The notes under the pieces: generated by a model
What the model was told of the DNA's origin: nothing
What the model saw: the letters and a program-made list of their open reading frames with translations, nothing else
Databases searched by the model: none
Part shown: piece by piece, positions 12,177 to 25,164 of the stretch
How the letters are laid out: every line of letters begins with the position of its first letter
Numbering within the stretch: position 1 is the stretch's first letter
Program-made: the position numbers and the translations under genes
Assembly: GCA_029237695.1 (NCBI GenBank)
Contig: CM055265.1
Location: 116,906,067-116,970,066 of the forward strand
Source: Conchocele bisecta
Taxonomy: Eukaryota; Mollusca; Bivalvia; Lucinida; Thyasiridae
Length of the DNA: 64,000 bases
Reading direction: 5' to 3'

Positions 12177-12831
12177 ATTAAACTTCACGGCGGATATATA
12201 TGCATATTTTTTGAGAGTGTAAGCAAAACAATCGTGCTGTGCGTATGAATAGTTACACAGTGACATGTTTCCCGCGTTGTGACGTCACGTTGTAGGACTT
12301 CAAACGTCACGTCATCTAAACTTTTTGAAATCCAAATTACGCAGCTGTTTCTAAGAAGTAGAAATATTTTAGTGCATGTTTGGAATGTGTTCAATCCTAT
12401 TGACATTGTACATTAGTCGAGACTCTCCAAATTTTCAAATAAATTTATTTTTAAATAAAAGAGGGTGCAATGACGGGTGTTCTCTTCACGGTGTATTATT
12501 TGAAAGGAGTTGATTACAGGTTTTCGCTCGCAGCGAAACCCATGCAAATAAGTCGCAAGAGTGTAATAAAAGAGAATGTCAAAATATTTTCTGTTATTAA
12601 AAGTAAATTTCGAAGTAATTTGACCTTGGGCAAGAAGGCCACATGAGTGTGGTATAGAATGAAAATATGGATGATGATAAAGAAGTATACGCTGGAAGTT
12701 TGAAGCCCATCCGACGGCTGCAGAGATAATGGGAACCTGAAAACATTAATCTTGCGGACGGATGAAAACTATATATAACTATGTTACGTATAACTATAGT
12801 AGCTAATAAATGATTACTGCACTTGCACGCA

Positions 12832-13041
12832 TCAATGTACAGACTGTAAGAGGTTTTTAAACCTCACACCAGCCAAGCGAATATCGGGGCGTTTACCAGG
12901 GACGGGCGGTGGTACGGCTTCATCTTTCTTTGCGCTCGGCAGTGCAGGAACACCACACGTTCCCAGGCAAAGTACTGCCACGGAATGGATCATCGAGCTC
13001 GTGCAGAGCAAAATGGAAACATAAGCCGGAAGACATACCAA
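12832..13041 (-). CDS. GC-rich short open frame, possible secreted peptide or exon
   Basis: This 69-codon frame is clearly richer in GC than its surroundings. From an internal ATG (about 12990) it would give a short hydrophobic stretch followed by a proline-rich segment with a GKR dibasic site. The longer reading starts with TTG and is also hydrophobic. No family is recognised. It lies downstream of the Ajuba-like exon on the same strand, so it could be an unrelated gene inside that intron, an exon, or a chance frame. Confidence 0.25.
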   Translation of the reverse strand: MVCLPAYVSILLCTSSMIHSVAVLCLGTCGVPALPSAKKDEAVPPPVPGKRPDIRLAGVRFKNLLQSVH

Positions 13042-13099
13042 TTAATGGATAGACCTGCCCAACTACATCTAAAGATGACTACATCACATAGGTGAAGTG

Positions 13100-15100
13100 G
13101 CCAGAATATCCCCACCACGACTATGAACATGCGCAGCCTTTTCTGCTTCTCTGTTGGGTAAAAGTGGGGGGGGGGGGGGGGGGGGGGGTGGGGGTATGCA
13201 GTTATAAAATTAGTAACTTAGTCTACGATATATGAAATTATATTTTCAGTACTAGTAGTGAAACACCATCCATTTTTATGTCGATCACAGTGCCAGATCA
13301 TTATTTGATGTAAATAATAATATACCCCACCCACTATTTTACTTGTATTTACTAATACAAATACATGTAATTAATAAGGACAATAGTCAATACATTAAAC
13401 TTGAAATTAAAGACAAAATACAGTGTAAAAACACATGTGATTAAGTATTGACAAACAGTGGTGTATCACAATGTATGGTAAAATCGAAGCGACGTTATTG
13501 AGTAAATGTGGGTGGGGTAATTTTCCCGAACGGCCGAAGTTTCGACGTCTGCGATTGGGTTGGGAATGCTGGTTTCCGCATAAGATGTGATGGGTTAGTG
13601 TCATGCCCTTTAGTTATTTATATGGAAAACATGTCAATAATTCCATTTATGATTGAACATTGAAGAATAACATTCATTTTACCGTAAAAAAAACACATTT
13701 TTTCCTTTCGGTACGGATTGTCAACAGACGAATCTTCTTCAATGTTTGGAGGTTCACATACCAAAATGTTCAGCATTATGTTATCTTCATGTTGATTGGT
13801 CAAAAAAATATCTCCAGCCGGAAACGGCTTGCGGAAAATCGATTAAACCACACCGCACCGATCCAAATCGGCTAAATTCGTGTGCCGCGTTTCGACTTTG
13901 TCGAATATTGGGCGCGAACATGGTGTAATTGTTTCAGCGATTTAAGTCATTTTATAGAAAGTAATTATAATATTTTTTATATAAATCAAATAAATAATGA
14001 TTAAATATAATTCTGGTTAAAAATTATTTACAAAAATGTTTTTAATTCATAACGTTTTTACAGTTTAAAAAGAAGCGAATAACCGCTAAATTATCGATAA
14101 TTTCACGTAAAACTGACGCAACTGAACCCCCTACCTTAACTGGAGCTCAGTGTACTATCTGACTATCACGACTAATGTCTTGAAAAGGCTACCTAATACA
14201 GGTGATGGTACATGTTGCTTTAGGCATATGACAGCAGTGCTGACAAACTAACAATGTGCAACAGTCATTAATTTCCCATGTGTCAATGTTTTACCATGTC
14301 AAAGCAAAATTACTGGATAATTGAAATTAATGATGTCAATAGTTTGTCAGAAACACTGTATGCTGATTGATGGACGAACCTGATGTGGGAGCAAAAACAG
14401 TGGTATGGGAAAATTCCCCAAGTTTCTCCAAAGCAACAAAACAAATTCAAGCCAAGCAACACATTGTATTCTAATTTGTGTCTGTGACTGGAGAAATGGG
14501 GCTTATTGGATTTGTGACCACTGTAGTGCTGAGTACACAACTCTAATTACATTTCATTACACTGCATTACATAAGCGTTATGACAGTAGTCTTTCAAAAT
14601 GTGCATTTGAAGCGCTCTTTGTTTACTTTCTACTTTGTGGAGAGTGACCTAAGGATTTTGCTAATACACCCTTTGTTTATTGTAATATTTTTTGTGTCAA
14701 ATTGTAGAATTGTCTCTCAATAACAATATAGTGAAGTATGAACGTCAAAGCCCAGCATGTTTCTTCTATATCTTACTGCACAAAGTGTAAATACTATTAC
14801 ACACATTTTTACTGTGTTGTGTGGTGTAGCGATATAGTACAACCTGTTGCCTATAAAGTGGAACATGCAGCTATGACCACTGTAGCTCCTGATCAAACGG
14901 CACACTCCTCTAGCCTGATAACGATCTACATTGTTTGTTAGAAGCATGAGAGGTGAATCACTGGTGTAATCACACTGAATATCCTGATCAGACTGTGTGG
15001 AGACAAAGGCTGATCTGCATGACCTGGATCTACACAAATTACAAATCCCATAAACCCTGTTTCTCCAGGTAGGCCATATAATGAAAATGTGGATGATGAT
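13100..15100. other. non-coding, MITE fragments
   Basis: No gene is supported. It contains a poly-G tract (13167-13190) and dispersed fragments of a repeat with the words CTGGAGAAATGGG, AGCCTGATAACGAT and CTGATCAGACTGTG. Fragments of the same family recur at 19640-19860, 21860-21900 and 35970-36010. Confidence 0.5.
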
Positions 15101-15137
15101 AAAGAAGCATATCATGATTCAAGTCAATTGTACATAC

Positions 15138-16554
15138 CAAAATATTCTCCTTGTGGTTCAGTATCAAGCTTGTCTTCCAACTCTTGGGTCAGCGCCATTA
15201 TTTTCATTTCTGCAGCACTGGGGCCTTTCGGCTGTGGTGGCGTAACCTGATATGGCATCTGTGTCTGTGGGCGAACTGTGGCCGACGGTGGCGTCTTTGG
15301 TGGAGACTGAGTTACATTTAGGTGAGATGTGACGGTCAAAACTGGATTTTGAATCGTTGTGCTACTGCTGCTATATTTCACATTCCTCGGTGGCACACCA
15401 GGCATGGGCTCTGTTGTATGTGGGCCATGATACGGCGGTGGTGGTTCGGGTTGTGCAGATGACGATGTAGATGAAGTGGGACTCATTGAAATTCTCATAT
15501 CATTTTGCAACTTTTGTGTCAATATTGCAATGTTACGCTCTGTGTCAGATTCAGGCTTAGCTCTGGATTCAACATGAATTGGCACACGTTTCGGTATAGC
15601 GGGAGGTGGAGAAATCTGAGACAAATTCCGCTGTTGAATGTTTGGAGAATTTGACATCACTGTCGAAATATTTCCACTCAAAGCAAGTCCACTGGAGTTA
15701 AACATTGAACTTGCAGGCGAGACGGCATGGCCATTAATACTAACAGTTTGCTGATTGTGTGCTATCCTTAATCGTGGGTCTGGATAAGGAGCTGGTTCAT
15801 TAAAACGACTGTCATATACGAGTCCTGAAGTACTATGGCCACCCAAACTGTTGAGACTGGCATGTAATTGATTAACATTCAATTGATGCTGGATACTACT
15901 ATGCGCATCTTGTGGATTTACAATACTTGCATGTGGACTTGGAAATTTATCATATATTATGCCAGCTACCCCTGCTAAGCTTGTCCTCGGGCTTGAATCC
16001 AATGATGTTAAACTTATGCTGGATCTATTACTAGCTACACTGTTACGTTGGTTTAGCATCCGTTGATCGTATGGTGGTGGGGGTGGTGGGTGTATCAAGC
16101 TCGTCCGTGGACTGGAATTCTTGGAATCACCTGCACTTCCTACACTTGATCTGGGACTAGAATAGTTCGATCCTGGCTTCACTGAATTTATAATTTGATT
16201 TCCTGATGTATCAAAGGAGACAACATTGCCGTGCCCTCCATAAATGTACTGTACAAATTGGTTATTAGCAAGATGACTGCTAGGAGCAGGATGTCGTGTT
16301 CCAGCAATCATGATCCCCCTGGATGTATCCTGTAACTGTGGACTCGGTACTGTACGATGTGTCCGTGGAAGTTGCACATTTATGTTATGCTGCTGTATAT
16401 GTTGGACAGGTAGTTGCACGTTAGCCATAGGCGGCTTGGACGCGGAAGATCCATGGCCTATGTTTGGCACACCATTATATGCTGTATAAATCTTCTCTGT
16501 CGAGGTCACACTGTATCCACGCTGGCCCTGGCTCTGTGGTTGTAGATTCGCCAT
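15138..16554 (-). CDS. Ajuba/LIMD1-type LIM protein, large N-terminal exon
   Basis: About 472 codons run from an ATG at 16554 to a donor at 15138, where the exon ends in TTTG followed by GTATGT. The protein is disordered and rich in serine, proline and glutamine. It has repeated SSPRTSL motifs, PPPPPPYDQR and PPPPYHG proline runs, and a final helix (ALTQELEDKL) just before GEYFG. In zyxin/Ajuba-family proteins this 'LT..LE...YFG' segment directly precedes the first LIM domain. Those proteins act as scaffolds at cell junctions and in Hippo signalling. The LIM exons should lie at lower coordinates but none was seen, so they may be outside the window. LPP or zyxin is the main alternative. Confidence 0.6.
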
Positions 16555-16706
16555 TTGCTTTCCAAAATATTTTGAGATGTTCCCTACAAATATTCAACCT
16601 GGAACATCATAGATCCCGATTCTCAACTGAAGTAGACAATCCGATAATTGCTTCATGAAAACGTAATGTCTAAGCAAAATCCAAAGGTACACACATAATG
16701 TATATA

Positions 16707-16931
16707 CTAAGAAACAAATATACCGACATTTAGTGGCTGGACATTCTTAGAAAACGCAAATATTCCTGATCCATTGTTTGTTTTTCTCCATTTGCACTGA
16801 ACAACACACTCATTCGGACGATTTACATTTATAATATCAATGCGCAGTTGATTGGCTGGAATGTGAAATTTAAAATCAAAAGGCTGAACAAAATTATCCT
16901 TCAGACATGTTTCAATGGTACATCTATACAT
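16707..16931 (-). CDS. possible small exon, unrecognised
   Basis: This frame of about 70 residues opens with ATG at 16931, and a GT donor-like site follows the residues QPLNVG near 16715. Its composition looks protein-like (alternating hydrophobic and charged residues, two cysteines), but no family is recognised. It lies 150 bp upstream of the Ajuba-like exon on the same strand and may be a short upstream exon or chance. Confidence 0.25.
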   Translation of the reverse strand: MYRCTIETCLKDNFVQPFDFKFHIPANQLRIDIINVNRPNECVVQCKWRKTNNGSGIFAFSKNVQPLNVGIFVS

Positions 16932-17283
16932 GTGAACAACATCAGATAGCGAAATTTTGCATAATATAACGGGTAATACGATAGTAATTCTCGCACTATA
17001 TTATTGCAACAGGTGCCCGCAATATTTGCCGGAAATGACAGACGATTTTGTTTTAATAGTTGGTATTTGCACGATTCGCGATCTTACAAAATGTCGTATT
17101 AAAACGGTCCCGCATCATGTTCAGCGAAACGTGTTCTGTCATTGACAACATATGGAAACCTCTCCTCCCTGGTGGATTTTTGCAGACGTATAACTATATT
17201 TCCTGAAACTAATTTGAACTAATTATTACGAGTACATTCTGTAACACACTCGACGAACGTTTGGCACCATTTTGAAAGTATCA

Positions 17284-18500
17284 CCCTTTCTTTCTTTCTT
17301 TACATACTGCTAAACCCCCTATCGGGGATTTTTAGCAGGCTGCGCGTCAGGAGCAAGTTAGTAGATAAAAGGCAGCAAAAGTGTGATAGAAGGTATGACA
17401 ACAAATGAAAGGTTAAAATAGATCGAAAAGATAATGTCTTAAGGGAGGGAGTTGCGGGCAGTGCCCAACGATGAACTGAAATGGTCACGGTCGGGTTGGG
17501 TCACTGATTGTTTAGGCAGGTAGTTCCACTGCACCACTGTACGAGGGAAGAACGAGTACTTGTAAAAGTTTGTATTTGTATGTATTTGACTGTAAGTCAT
17601 GGAATGGCAGTAGCGAGAAATTCTGCTTGACGACTGTATGTGTTGTGGGAGTGGTATGACAACTTTATAGAAAAGGCATAGTTGGGCATGTAACCTCCTG
17701 TCTTGCAACCTACACCACCCTAGAGTGGACAACATGTCAGTTACGCGAGCCTGCCGTGACCGCATCGCTGGACCATTTCAATTGTGTTTATGTTTTGCTG
17801 TGTGTCTGGGGGCGGACTTGGAGTTTTGTATGTCTGTTCGCGTACTCTGTGGGTCTGTAGTTTTGATATTGCTTTTGACAAACCCCAAAATACTGTTTGC
17901 TTTGTTTGTGATGTTTATGATGTACTGGTTCCAAGATAGAGTATTGCTGGTGGTTACGCCGATGTATTTGGCTGACGATACTGCCTCTAGTACCTGACCA
18001 TGCAGTGTGAATCATGACTTGACTGGTGTTTTTGACCTTGTGATGTGCAAGACCTGGCATTTGGAAGGATTAAAATACATGTCCCAGTTTTTCACCATAC
18101 TTGAAGTATGTCGAGGTCCTGTTGTAGTGTTTTGTGATCGTCCTCATGTCTGATAGCGATGTATACTGCAGTGTCATCCGCGAAGAGGCGCACCTCGTGA
18201 CATTGTATGGTCTGGAAGGTCATTGATATAGACTAGGAAGAGAATGGGACCTAGTACGGAGCTTTGAGGGACACCAGAGGTGACCGGTACTGACCCCGAT
18301 TCTTCGCCATCAACAACTACATTCTGACTTCGGCCGTTAAGAAAAACTTTGACTTTGTTTAGTGTATTGTCTCGGATACTGTAACAGTGGAGTTTGTACA
18401 GTAATTTTTCATGGTTTACTTTGTCAAAGGCTTTACTGAAATCTTCAACAAGTTGAAAAATCACATTTTCGTTGAAATGTATTCGACTGACTTTCATCAT
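17284..18500 (-). pseudogene. truncated non-LTR retrotransposon, reverse transcriptase remnant
   Basis: The minus strand encodes reverse transcriptase pieces in order: DFSKAFDKVNHEKLLYKL and GVPQSSVLGPILFLVYINDL (18500-18190), the catalytic FADD segment near 18160, a PSKCQVLHI-like segment near 18060, and a C-terminal tail with YSFFPRTVVQWNYLP (17765-17439). The frame is broken at least twice, near 18180 and 18090. The 3' end is an (AAAG)n tail at 17284-17300. Nothing related is seen above 18500, so the copy is 5'-truncated. The motifs fit the Jockey/CR1-like group. Confidence 0.85.
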
Positions 18501-20279
18501 TTGAAATGAACGTTGTTGTAGTAGTGTTTTGTAGGTTTTCGGAGACGTTTATAACAATACAAATATAATACAATGAATCGCTATAATGCCCTGAAAGCAT
18601 GTTCCTGTTGCCAAACAACGTATTTCAGATATCATGTCCATCATAGAGTAATAGCATACGATTAAATACACGCATTCACCATCATTACGTGCTACAAATT
18701 TGTCTCCATTGTGTTAATATCTGCATTGCAAACACTACTCACGTTGAGCACTAAGTTACTAAATCTTAACCGTGTGGGATGTTTGCCATTATCATTTAAC
18801 AAATTAGCTGCATACCATTTGCCTTTAATGGCATTGTACACGTATCTAACATTTGTTCATGCAATGTTTGCATTCAGTATACCATTAAGAAAATGTCATA
18901 TGTTAATGTAAATAATGGATATTGTACGGTTTTATAGGAAATTTCAGATTATTGTAGGTCAAGTATGTATTTTTCAAGTAGCACAGACATTTACCAATAT
19001 ATATATATATATATATACATGTATATTCGTATTTAAATTTTTACGGCATATCACAAGATATGTTGGTAACAAAAAGTGTCCAAACGACACAACAATGTAA
19101 ATGACGCTTAATACCGGTACTGACAGTTTAAGTTGTACTTCCAGCAACCAACGTAACCATTCTCGGGTTAATGCTTTTTGTTGCCGTTTTGTGTATGTGC
19201 TGGTTGATCGAGTGACTCAGCTGCTTCTCTATACTGTCATTTTGGTTGCGTCGTTCATTCTTTCCATGCCTTCATTTATATAGCGTCCTCAGAACTCATT
19301 TCGTACAACGAGTATTTGTTTTACCATTATTTTGCGTTTTATTTATTGTTCCTTCTGGTAACTTACTTTCCATGGATTTTTTTGCCGTATTTGTAATTAC
19401 CGTGTCTTCGTTTATCTATTCATCTCGAAGCGACAGAACCGCAAGGTACAAATTGACGCCACGTAATCCGCTTTAACCCACCAGTGGGCAGTTTTTCCAA
19501 CTGCCAGTTCCAAGTAGACAAATTTGTATCCTCACGTTTACTTATACATGTATGTTTTTTCTCTCTCAATCCTTTTGTCCCTCATATACTTTTCTTTGTT
19601 TAACGGGGTGGCGGGGGTGGGGGATTTATTGTATTTGTGGCTGTGACTGGAGAAATGGGCCTTATGGAATGTGTGACCAGTGTAGCTAGTGATCAAATAG
19701 CACACTCCTGTAGCCTGATAACGATTTATATTGCTTGTTAGAAGCATGACGTGCGCTACATTGATGAAATGGCGATCAGTGCAGATCCTGATCAGACTGT
19801 GCGGATGCACAGGCTGATCTGGATTTATTGATCGCAAACCCCATTTCTCCAGTCACAGCCAGATTTGTTATCATTTGCGTTCGTGTTATTGAAGAACTGT
19901 AAACCGCTCGTGTAAGAGTACATTTCTCTATGTTAATTGTTATTCACAGTGCAATAGGTTCAGAAATGAAACACATATTTCGTAATGGTGAGTATGTTGA
20001 ACATTGGCTGGCTGACACTCGGGAACCCTCGACCCATTCCGTAAAATCGTTGTGGTCGCCATTTGTTTCTATAAAGCTTACAACAGGGACCCTGTAAATC
20101 CGGAACGATCGATGGACGAAAGCCGGAACAAAGGCTCCGTGAAACAGAATAGCTGGATGACTGTTGGGCTCTACTTGTAATATAGTGTAACAAATCTTAT
20201 CAACGGTTTGAACAGGAAAAGGTAGTGGTCTTTTTCATAGCAAACGTTACAGCAATACAGTGAAATTATCGCACCGATC
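18500..20279. other. non-coding
   Basis: No gene is supported. There is a (TA)n run at about 19000-19018. A fragment at 19640-19860 belongs to the MITE family also seen at 14.5-15.1 kb. Confidence 0.5.
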
Positions 20280-20293
20280 CATGTGACAACGAG

Positions 20294-20706
20294 TGAGTGA
20301 ATAGGGTTTAACGTCCGCTTTTCTGACATAGAGGTACAAGCCTCAGGGAGTCTACACGCAGACGGGTCAACGGGGTCGTGTCCCGTATCCACCTGTCCGA
20401 GGGGGTAAATCCCAACTTCAGAACTCAATAATTACAATCAAAATATATATTCAGTCCTGAAATTAGAACAACCTGATCTGGTGCCAGGCCCTCGCCACAC
20501 CAGCATCATTTATCCCATCCCTAAAAGTAATAGGATTAGCGCTAATCTTACTTTTATATATGGGGCATAGCCCGACTCAACTCTCACATACAAGAAAGCC
20601 AAAAATGTACATGAGGGCCAAATCCGGTATAGTGGGTTCCGGAAAGTATGAACCCAATCGTTAAGCCAGTTTAGTCGCCTTTTACGACAAGCAATGGCTA
20701 CTGCAG
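20294..20706 (-). mobile_element. SINE-like element A, 5'-truncated copy
   Basis: A 14-bp target duplication, CATGTGACAACGAG, flanks it at 20280-20293 and 20707-20720. The shared 3' tail (minus strand, ending CGTTAAACCCTATTCACTCA) lies at the left. The copy lacks the GC-rich 5' block present in the copies at 24695 and 31651. 5' truncation with a long duplication fits target-primed reverse transcription. Confidence 0.8.
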
Positions 20707-20734
20707 CATGTGACAACGAGCCAATGCATTATTA

Positions 20735-21060
20735 CATTCTCCAAGGTGTATGATCACGTGGTTACAACAACAACAACAAGTACTGAAACTCCCAGAAGCC
20801 CTCCGATTCAAAGTATTCTTTTATTTTGTCCTTATTATGTAACGGATTTTGATGAAATATGGCGCACACACCGCGTCTCGTTAAGCTGCATTTGGTGGTC
20901 TCGGTACTTCGGTCCGAACTTCTGCCGTGTTTGCGAAAAATCGATTTCCGTGTCTACTGATCAAATAATACTTACTTTGGAGTGGGCGCGCTTTTAACAC
21001 TTTGAGCCATGTTGTTGTTGTTGTAACCACATGATCATGCACCTTGTTCTCTAATATAGG
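20735..21060. repeat. foldback MITE with ACAACAACA arms
   Basis: The arms AAGGTGTATGATCACGTGG and its inverted near-copy near 21035-21050 are followed inward by (CAA)n and (TTG)n tracts. The span is about 325 bp. Open frames across it look like chance. Confidence 0.65.
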
Positions 21061-21920
21061 AAAATTCAACGTCGTTACTTACTCAACTAATTTATGCGGT
21101 TATTATTAAGGTTTTGGTATTCCTCTTAGATATTATGCAAGGCAATAACTATACTTAATACTACTGATAATAGTGGACATACTTACTTAGAAAAGCTGCT
21201 CTCCCACCCAAAGAGGTTGACATAGAGTGCATATATGGCAAGATATACCCATCAATATGGTTTTGGAACATAACTGGCGGCCATTTTGGATTTCAAAATA
21301 TCCTCAAAGACAGCAATGTGGTATAAAATAGTTTCATAATGAGTAGACACCGAAGTTATCAAAACTGTTAAAACGGTTTGTATGCAATAGTAGTTTGGGA
21401 TTTATGTTGAATTCGCTATTTCGTAATTGCACTTGTTACATTTGGTGACATGGTTACAGACTTACAGTGGTTGTATTGGGATGTAGGTTTGTAAGATAGA
21501 TGAACAATGAGCGGTACCAATTCGTTTTTATTCTTTCCTTTTCTTTAATTTAATGTATTTCATTTTCTTATTTTATTGTCCAAGCGTGATTTGTACACTG
21601 TGTCACGCTTCTTGGCGAGATAACGTACTATCAGTAGTTTCAGTACTTTACTTTGAATTTAACTTTTACCGAACTAAGAACAGTACCTCAATACCAGCTC
21701 CCGTTTAATGACTCGCGTATTACCTCCCTTATCATATTGCCGCCACAAACAAAACTGAGTTACGTACGAATGAGAGGGCGGGGCCGGTGCGTAAGCGTGT
21801 CGTCGGGGGGGGGGGGGGGGGGGGGGGGGGTGTAATTCGGGTTAAATATGGAACAGCATAAATCCTGATCAGACTGCGTTGATGTGCAGGGTGATCTGGA
21901 CCTACACTGGTTGTCAAACG
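21060..21920. other. non-coding
   Basis: No gene is supported. A poly-G run lies at 21806-21830. Confidence 0.5.
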
Positions 21921-21923
21921 CGT

Positions 21924-22470
21924 CAATTCTATCAACACAAAACTTTTTCAGACAATACATTATTTTTGAGAAAATTATTTGTTTGTTTGTTGGGGTTTAA
22001 AGGCATATCAACAGCTAAGGTCATTTAAGGCCGGGTCAATTGGTTTAGTACTAAATCCCATAAACCACATGTACAAGTACAAGTACAAGTACATGTTCAA
22101 GTACATGTACAAATGGTGAGAAAATCCCAAAAGCAGAACTGAATATTTACAATAAAAAAAACTATATATTCAGCCCTCGCCACACCAGAATCACTTGGCC
22201 CCGTTCCAAAAGCAGTAGGATCAGTAATAATCTTACTATTTGTATGATGGGCAATAACCCAATTCAACTCCCACGTAACAAAAGAGCCAAAGATAAAAAC
22301 GTAACTGAGGGCCAAACCAGGCAAATCGTGATTCCTATAAGGAGGAACCCCTACAGTTAATTTACGCCCGACCAACCACTCACTTGGGAAATTTGAGTTT
22401 TAACTAACAAACTCAAATTTCCCAAAAATAATTTATTGTCTGAAAATGTGTGTTGATAGAATTGACATGC
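21924..22470. repeat. palindromic MITE split by SINE-like element B
   Basis: The word GTCAATTCTATCAACAC at 21924 and its complement near 22465, with CAGACAATA-type words inside, form the arms. Between them (about 21979-22390) lies a SINE-B copy. It begins, on this strand, with its tail GTTTGTTTGTTGGGGTTTAA. Confidence 0.6.
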
Positions 22471-22479
22471 TTTTGACAT

Positions 22480-23840
22480 TTTAATATGGTTTGGTCATCT
22501 TTTTTTCGATTATTATAATAAACACTTAGGGGCGGGGTGGGTGGGGAACACAACATGAGTAATTGGTTCTATGGCATTTGTGACTACTGTCTGTTCCACG
22601 TTTTGCTGCCGACGATCTGTTTCCTATTAAACACGCTAAGTGTTTCAGCGACCCTGTGGCGGTAAACAAACGTCAAGGTCAGGTTTATGTAATGTTATGT
22701 GATAGAACGGCGGCAATTCTATTTTTGCAATCTGTTATTCTTTTTATTTGCACACGAGCAACAACAACACGAACAAAGTTGCTGAGATTTTTTCTCACAG
22801 AACTAAGGTTAATGGTGGCATGTGTGAAGATGTTAAGATGATTCAAGTGTCCAAGTATTGAAGCAATCCGTCGTGCAATATTGAAGATATTACATGTTGG
22901 AGAAACTTTTATAAACTTTTCACCGTAACACGTCAAGGTCGTGTTAATGAAACTCTTACAATCTACGTACATATAAACGGACGGACGTACAAACGGACGT
23001 ACGGAACATCAAAAGCAACGCAATATGCCCACATTGCTATCGCATAGGGGGCAAAAAATGGAAATTTAAATTTTGGAAATTGACTCTGAAATCTTAGTCG
23101 ATTGCTTGGAAATGATGTTACAAAGAAAACAAGTTAGATTTTTAAAATCGGTCCACAAATTCCAAAATTATTTATTTTTGTTTTAATTAAATTACAAGAA
23201 ACGAGGCAAAGCCACGAAGGCCAGGTTTTTTCCAAGCATAGACACTTGGATAACATAATTATACCCACTTTTTGTAGACTAGATGGCCGTGGCCTGCATG
23301 TCGCGCCTTGGAGCGAGGCATGGACACTAAAAAAATAGATATAGTAGATGGAAAAACTTTAACCGGACACACGGACGAACGGACGGACGTATGCCAAAAT
23401 GCCGACGATATCGAGCTTTCCGCAAGCAGGTGCGACAATGATGATACACACCCATGTGAAGTATCAAGGTATTGGGTGAAGCAGTTGCAGAGATATAGTA
23501 CAGGAAAAAACTTTAACAAAAAAAATCAAAGTAATTTGACCTTGACATTGGGCACAGGATCGCGCTTTCCGCAAGCAGGTGCGACAATGATGATAAACAC
23601 CCATGTGAAGTATCAAGGTATTGGGTGAAGCAGTTGCGATATATAGTACACGAAAAAAACTTTAACAAAAAAATTCAAAAGTAATTTGACCTTGACATTG
23701 GGCACAGGGGCCGCACGGTTGGGGGTAGAATGAAAATATGGATGATGATAAACACCCATGTGAAGTTTCAAGGTAATGGGCGAAGCAGTTGCAGAGATAT
23801 AGTATAACAAAAAAGTTTTAACCAAAAAACTTTAACCAGA
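22480..23840. repeat. dispersed repeat blocks
   Basis: No gene is supported. The word GCAAGCAGGTGCGACAATGATGAT recurs at about 23420 and 23572. AGGTATTGGG(T/C)GAAGCAGTTG recurs at 23470, 23618 and 23773. This is an irregular tandem repeat of 150-160 bp. Confidence 0.5.
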
Positions 23841-23849
23841 CGTACGTTA

Positions 23850-24420
23850 AAAAGTTAACGTTGAAAATGGCTAAGTCAATTACGTAGAAATAATAGGTGA
23901 AGGTAATAAAATGGTCACATGTTGGATAGTTGTATGTGGTAGGCACCCCTTGGTTGAAGCTGTGAAAGTTTGGTGGTCCTAGGTGGTACAGTACCAAAGA
24001 AATGGACTTAAACACGAAAACTTAACATTGTAAACGCGAAAAACTTAACATTGAAAATGGGTAAGTCGGACTGCGCGGAAAAAAAATGGGTCAAGTTAAA
24101 AAAAAAGTAACATTTTGGATAGTGATATGTGGTGCGCACCCCTTGATTATGAAGCTGTGAAAGTTTGATGGTCCTAGGTGGAACAGTACCAAAGAAATGG
24201 ACTTAAACACGAAAACTTAATATTGTAAACGCGAAAACTTAACATTGAAAATGGCTAAGTCGAATGCGCGGAAAAAATGGGTCAAGTTAAAAAAAAAGTA
24301 ACATGTTGGATAGTGATATGTGGTGGGTACCCCTTGATTATGAAGCTGTGAAAGTTTGGTGGTCCTAGGTGGTACAGTAACAAAGAAATGGATTGAAACA
24401 CGAAAACTTAACATTGATTG
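23850..24420. repeat. about 190-bp tandem repeat, three units
   Basis: Each unit contains GAAGCTGTGAAAGTTTG, TGGTCCTAGGTGG and ACACGAAAACTTAA. It is followed by a GC-rich CCGCCCGCCCGCC segment near 24430-24450. Confidence 0.7.
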
Positions 24421-24694
24421 TGGACGCCGCCCGCCGCCCGCCCGCCTGCCCGGCTTTCGCCAATCCAATAGCCTGGATTTTTTTAAAAAAAACCTGGCTA
24501 AAAATTATATTTAATTTAAAATTATTTAATTACTTAAAATTAAAATTATTTAATTTATTTTAGTAGAGATAGCCGTGGCCCGCATGTCACGCCGGCCGCG
24601 GCATTTGATAGTACTAAACAAACTTTTAATGCAAAAAAGCATGTCGTACACATACTATCGATTATTTAACAAAAAAATCATACAAAACTTTAAG

Positions 24695-25164
24695 TGAGTA
24701 AATGAGTGAATAGGGTTTAACGTCCGATTTTCTGACATAGAGGTACAAGCCTCAGGGAGTCTACACGCAGACGGGTCAACGGGGTCGTGTCCCGAATCCA
24801 CCTGTCCGAGGGGGGTAAATCCCAACTTCAGAACTCAATATTTACAATCAAAATATATATTCAGTCCTGAAATTAGAACAACCTGATCTGGTGCCAGGCC
24901 CTCGCCACACCAGCATCATTTATCCCATCCCCTAAAAGTAATAGGATTAGCGCTAATCTTACTTTTATATATGGGGCATAGCCTGACTCAACTCTCACAT
25001 ACAAGAAAGCCAAAAATATACATGAGGGCCAAATCCGGTATAGTGGGTTCCGGAAAGTATGAACCCAATCGTTAAGCCAGATTAGTCGCCTTTTACGACA
25101 AGCAATGGCTACTGCAGCACTATTCTCAGGATCAGTTGATCCCGCCCCGGTGCCTGCACGGGGC
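24695..25164 (-). mobile_element. SINE-like element A, full copy
   Basis: The 13-bp duplication ACAAAACTTTAAG flanks it at 24682-24694 and 25165-25177. On the minus strand the 5' end is a GC-rich hairpin, GCCCCGTGCAGGCACCGGGGC, and the 3' end is CGTTAAACCCTATTCACTCA. No tRNA-like promoter box was recognised in this family. Confidence 0.85.
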
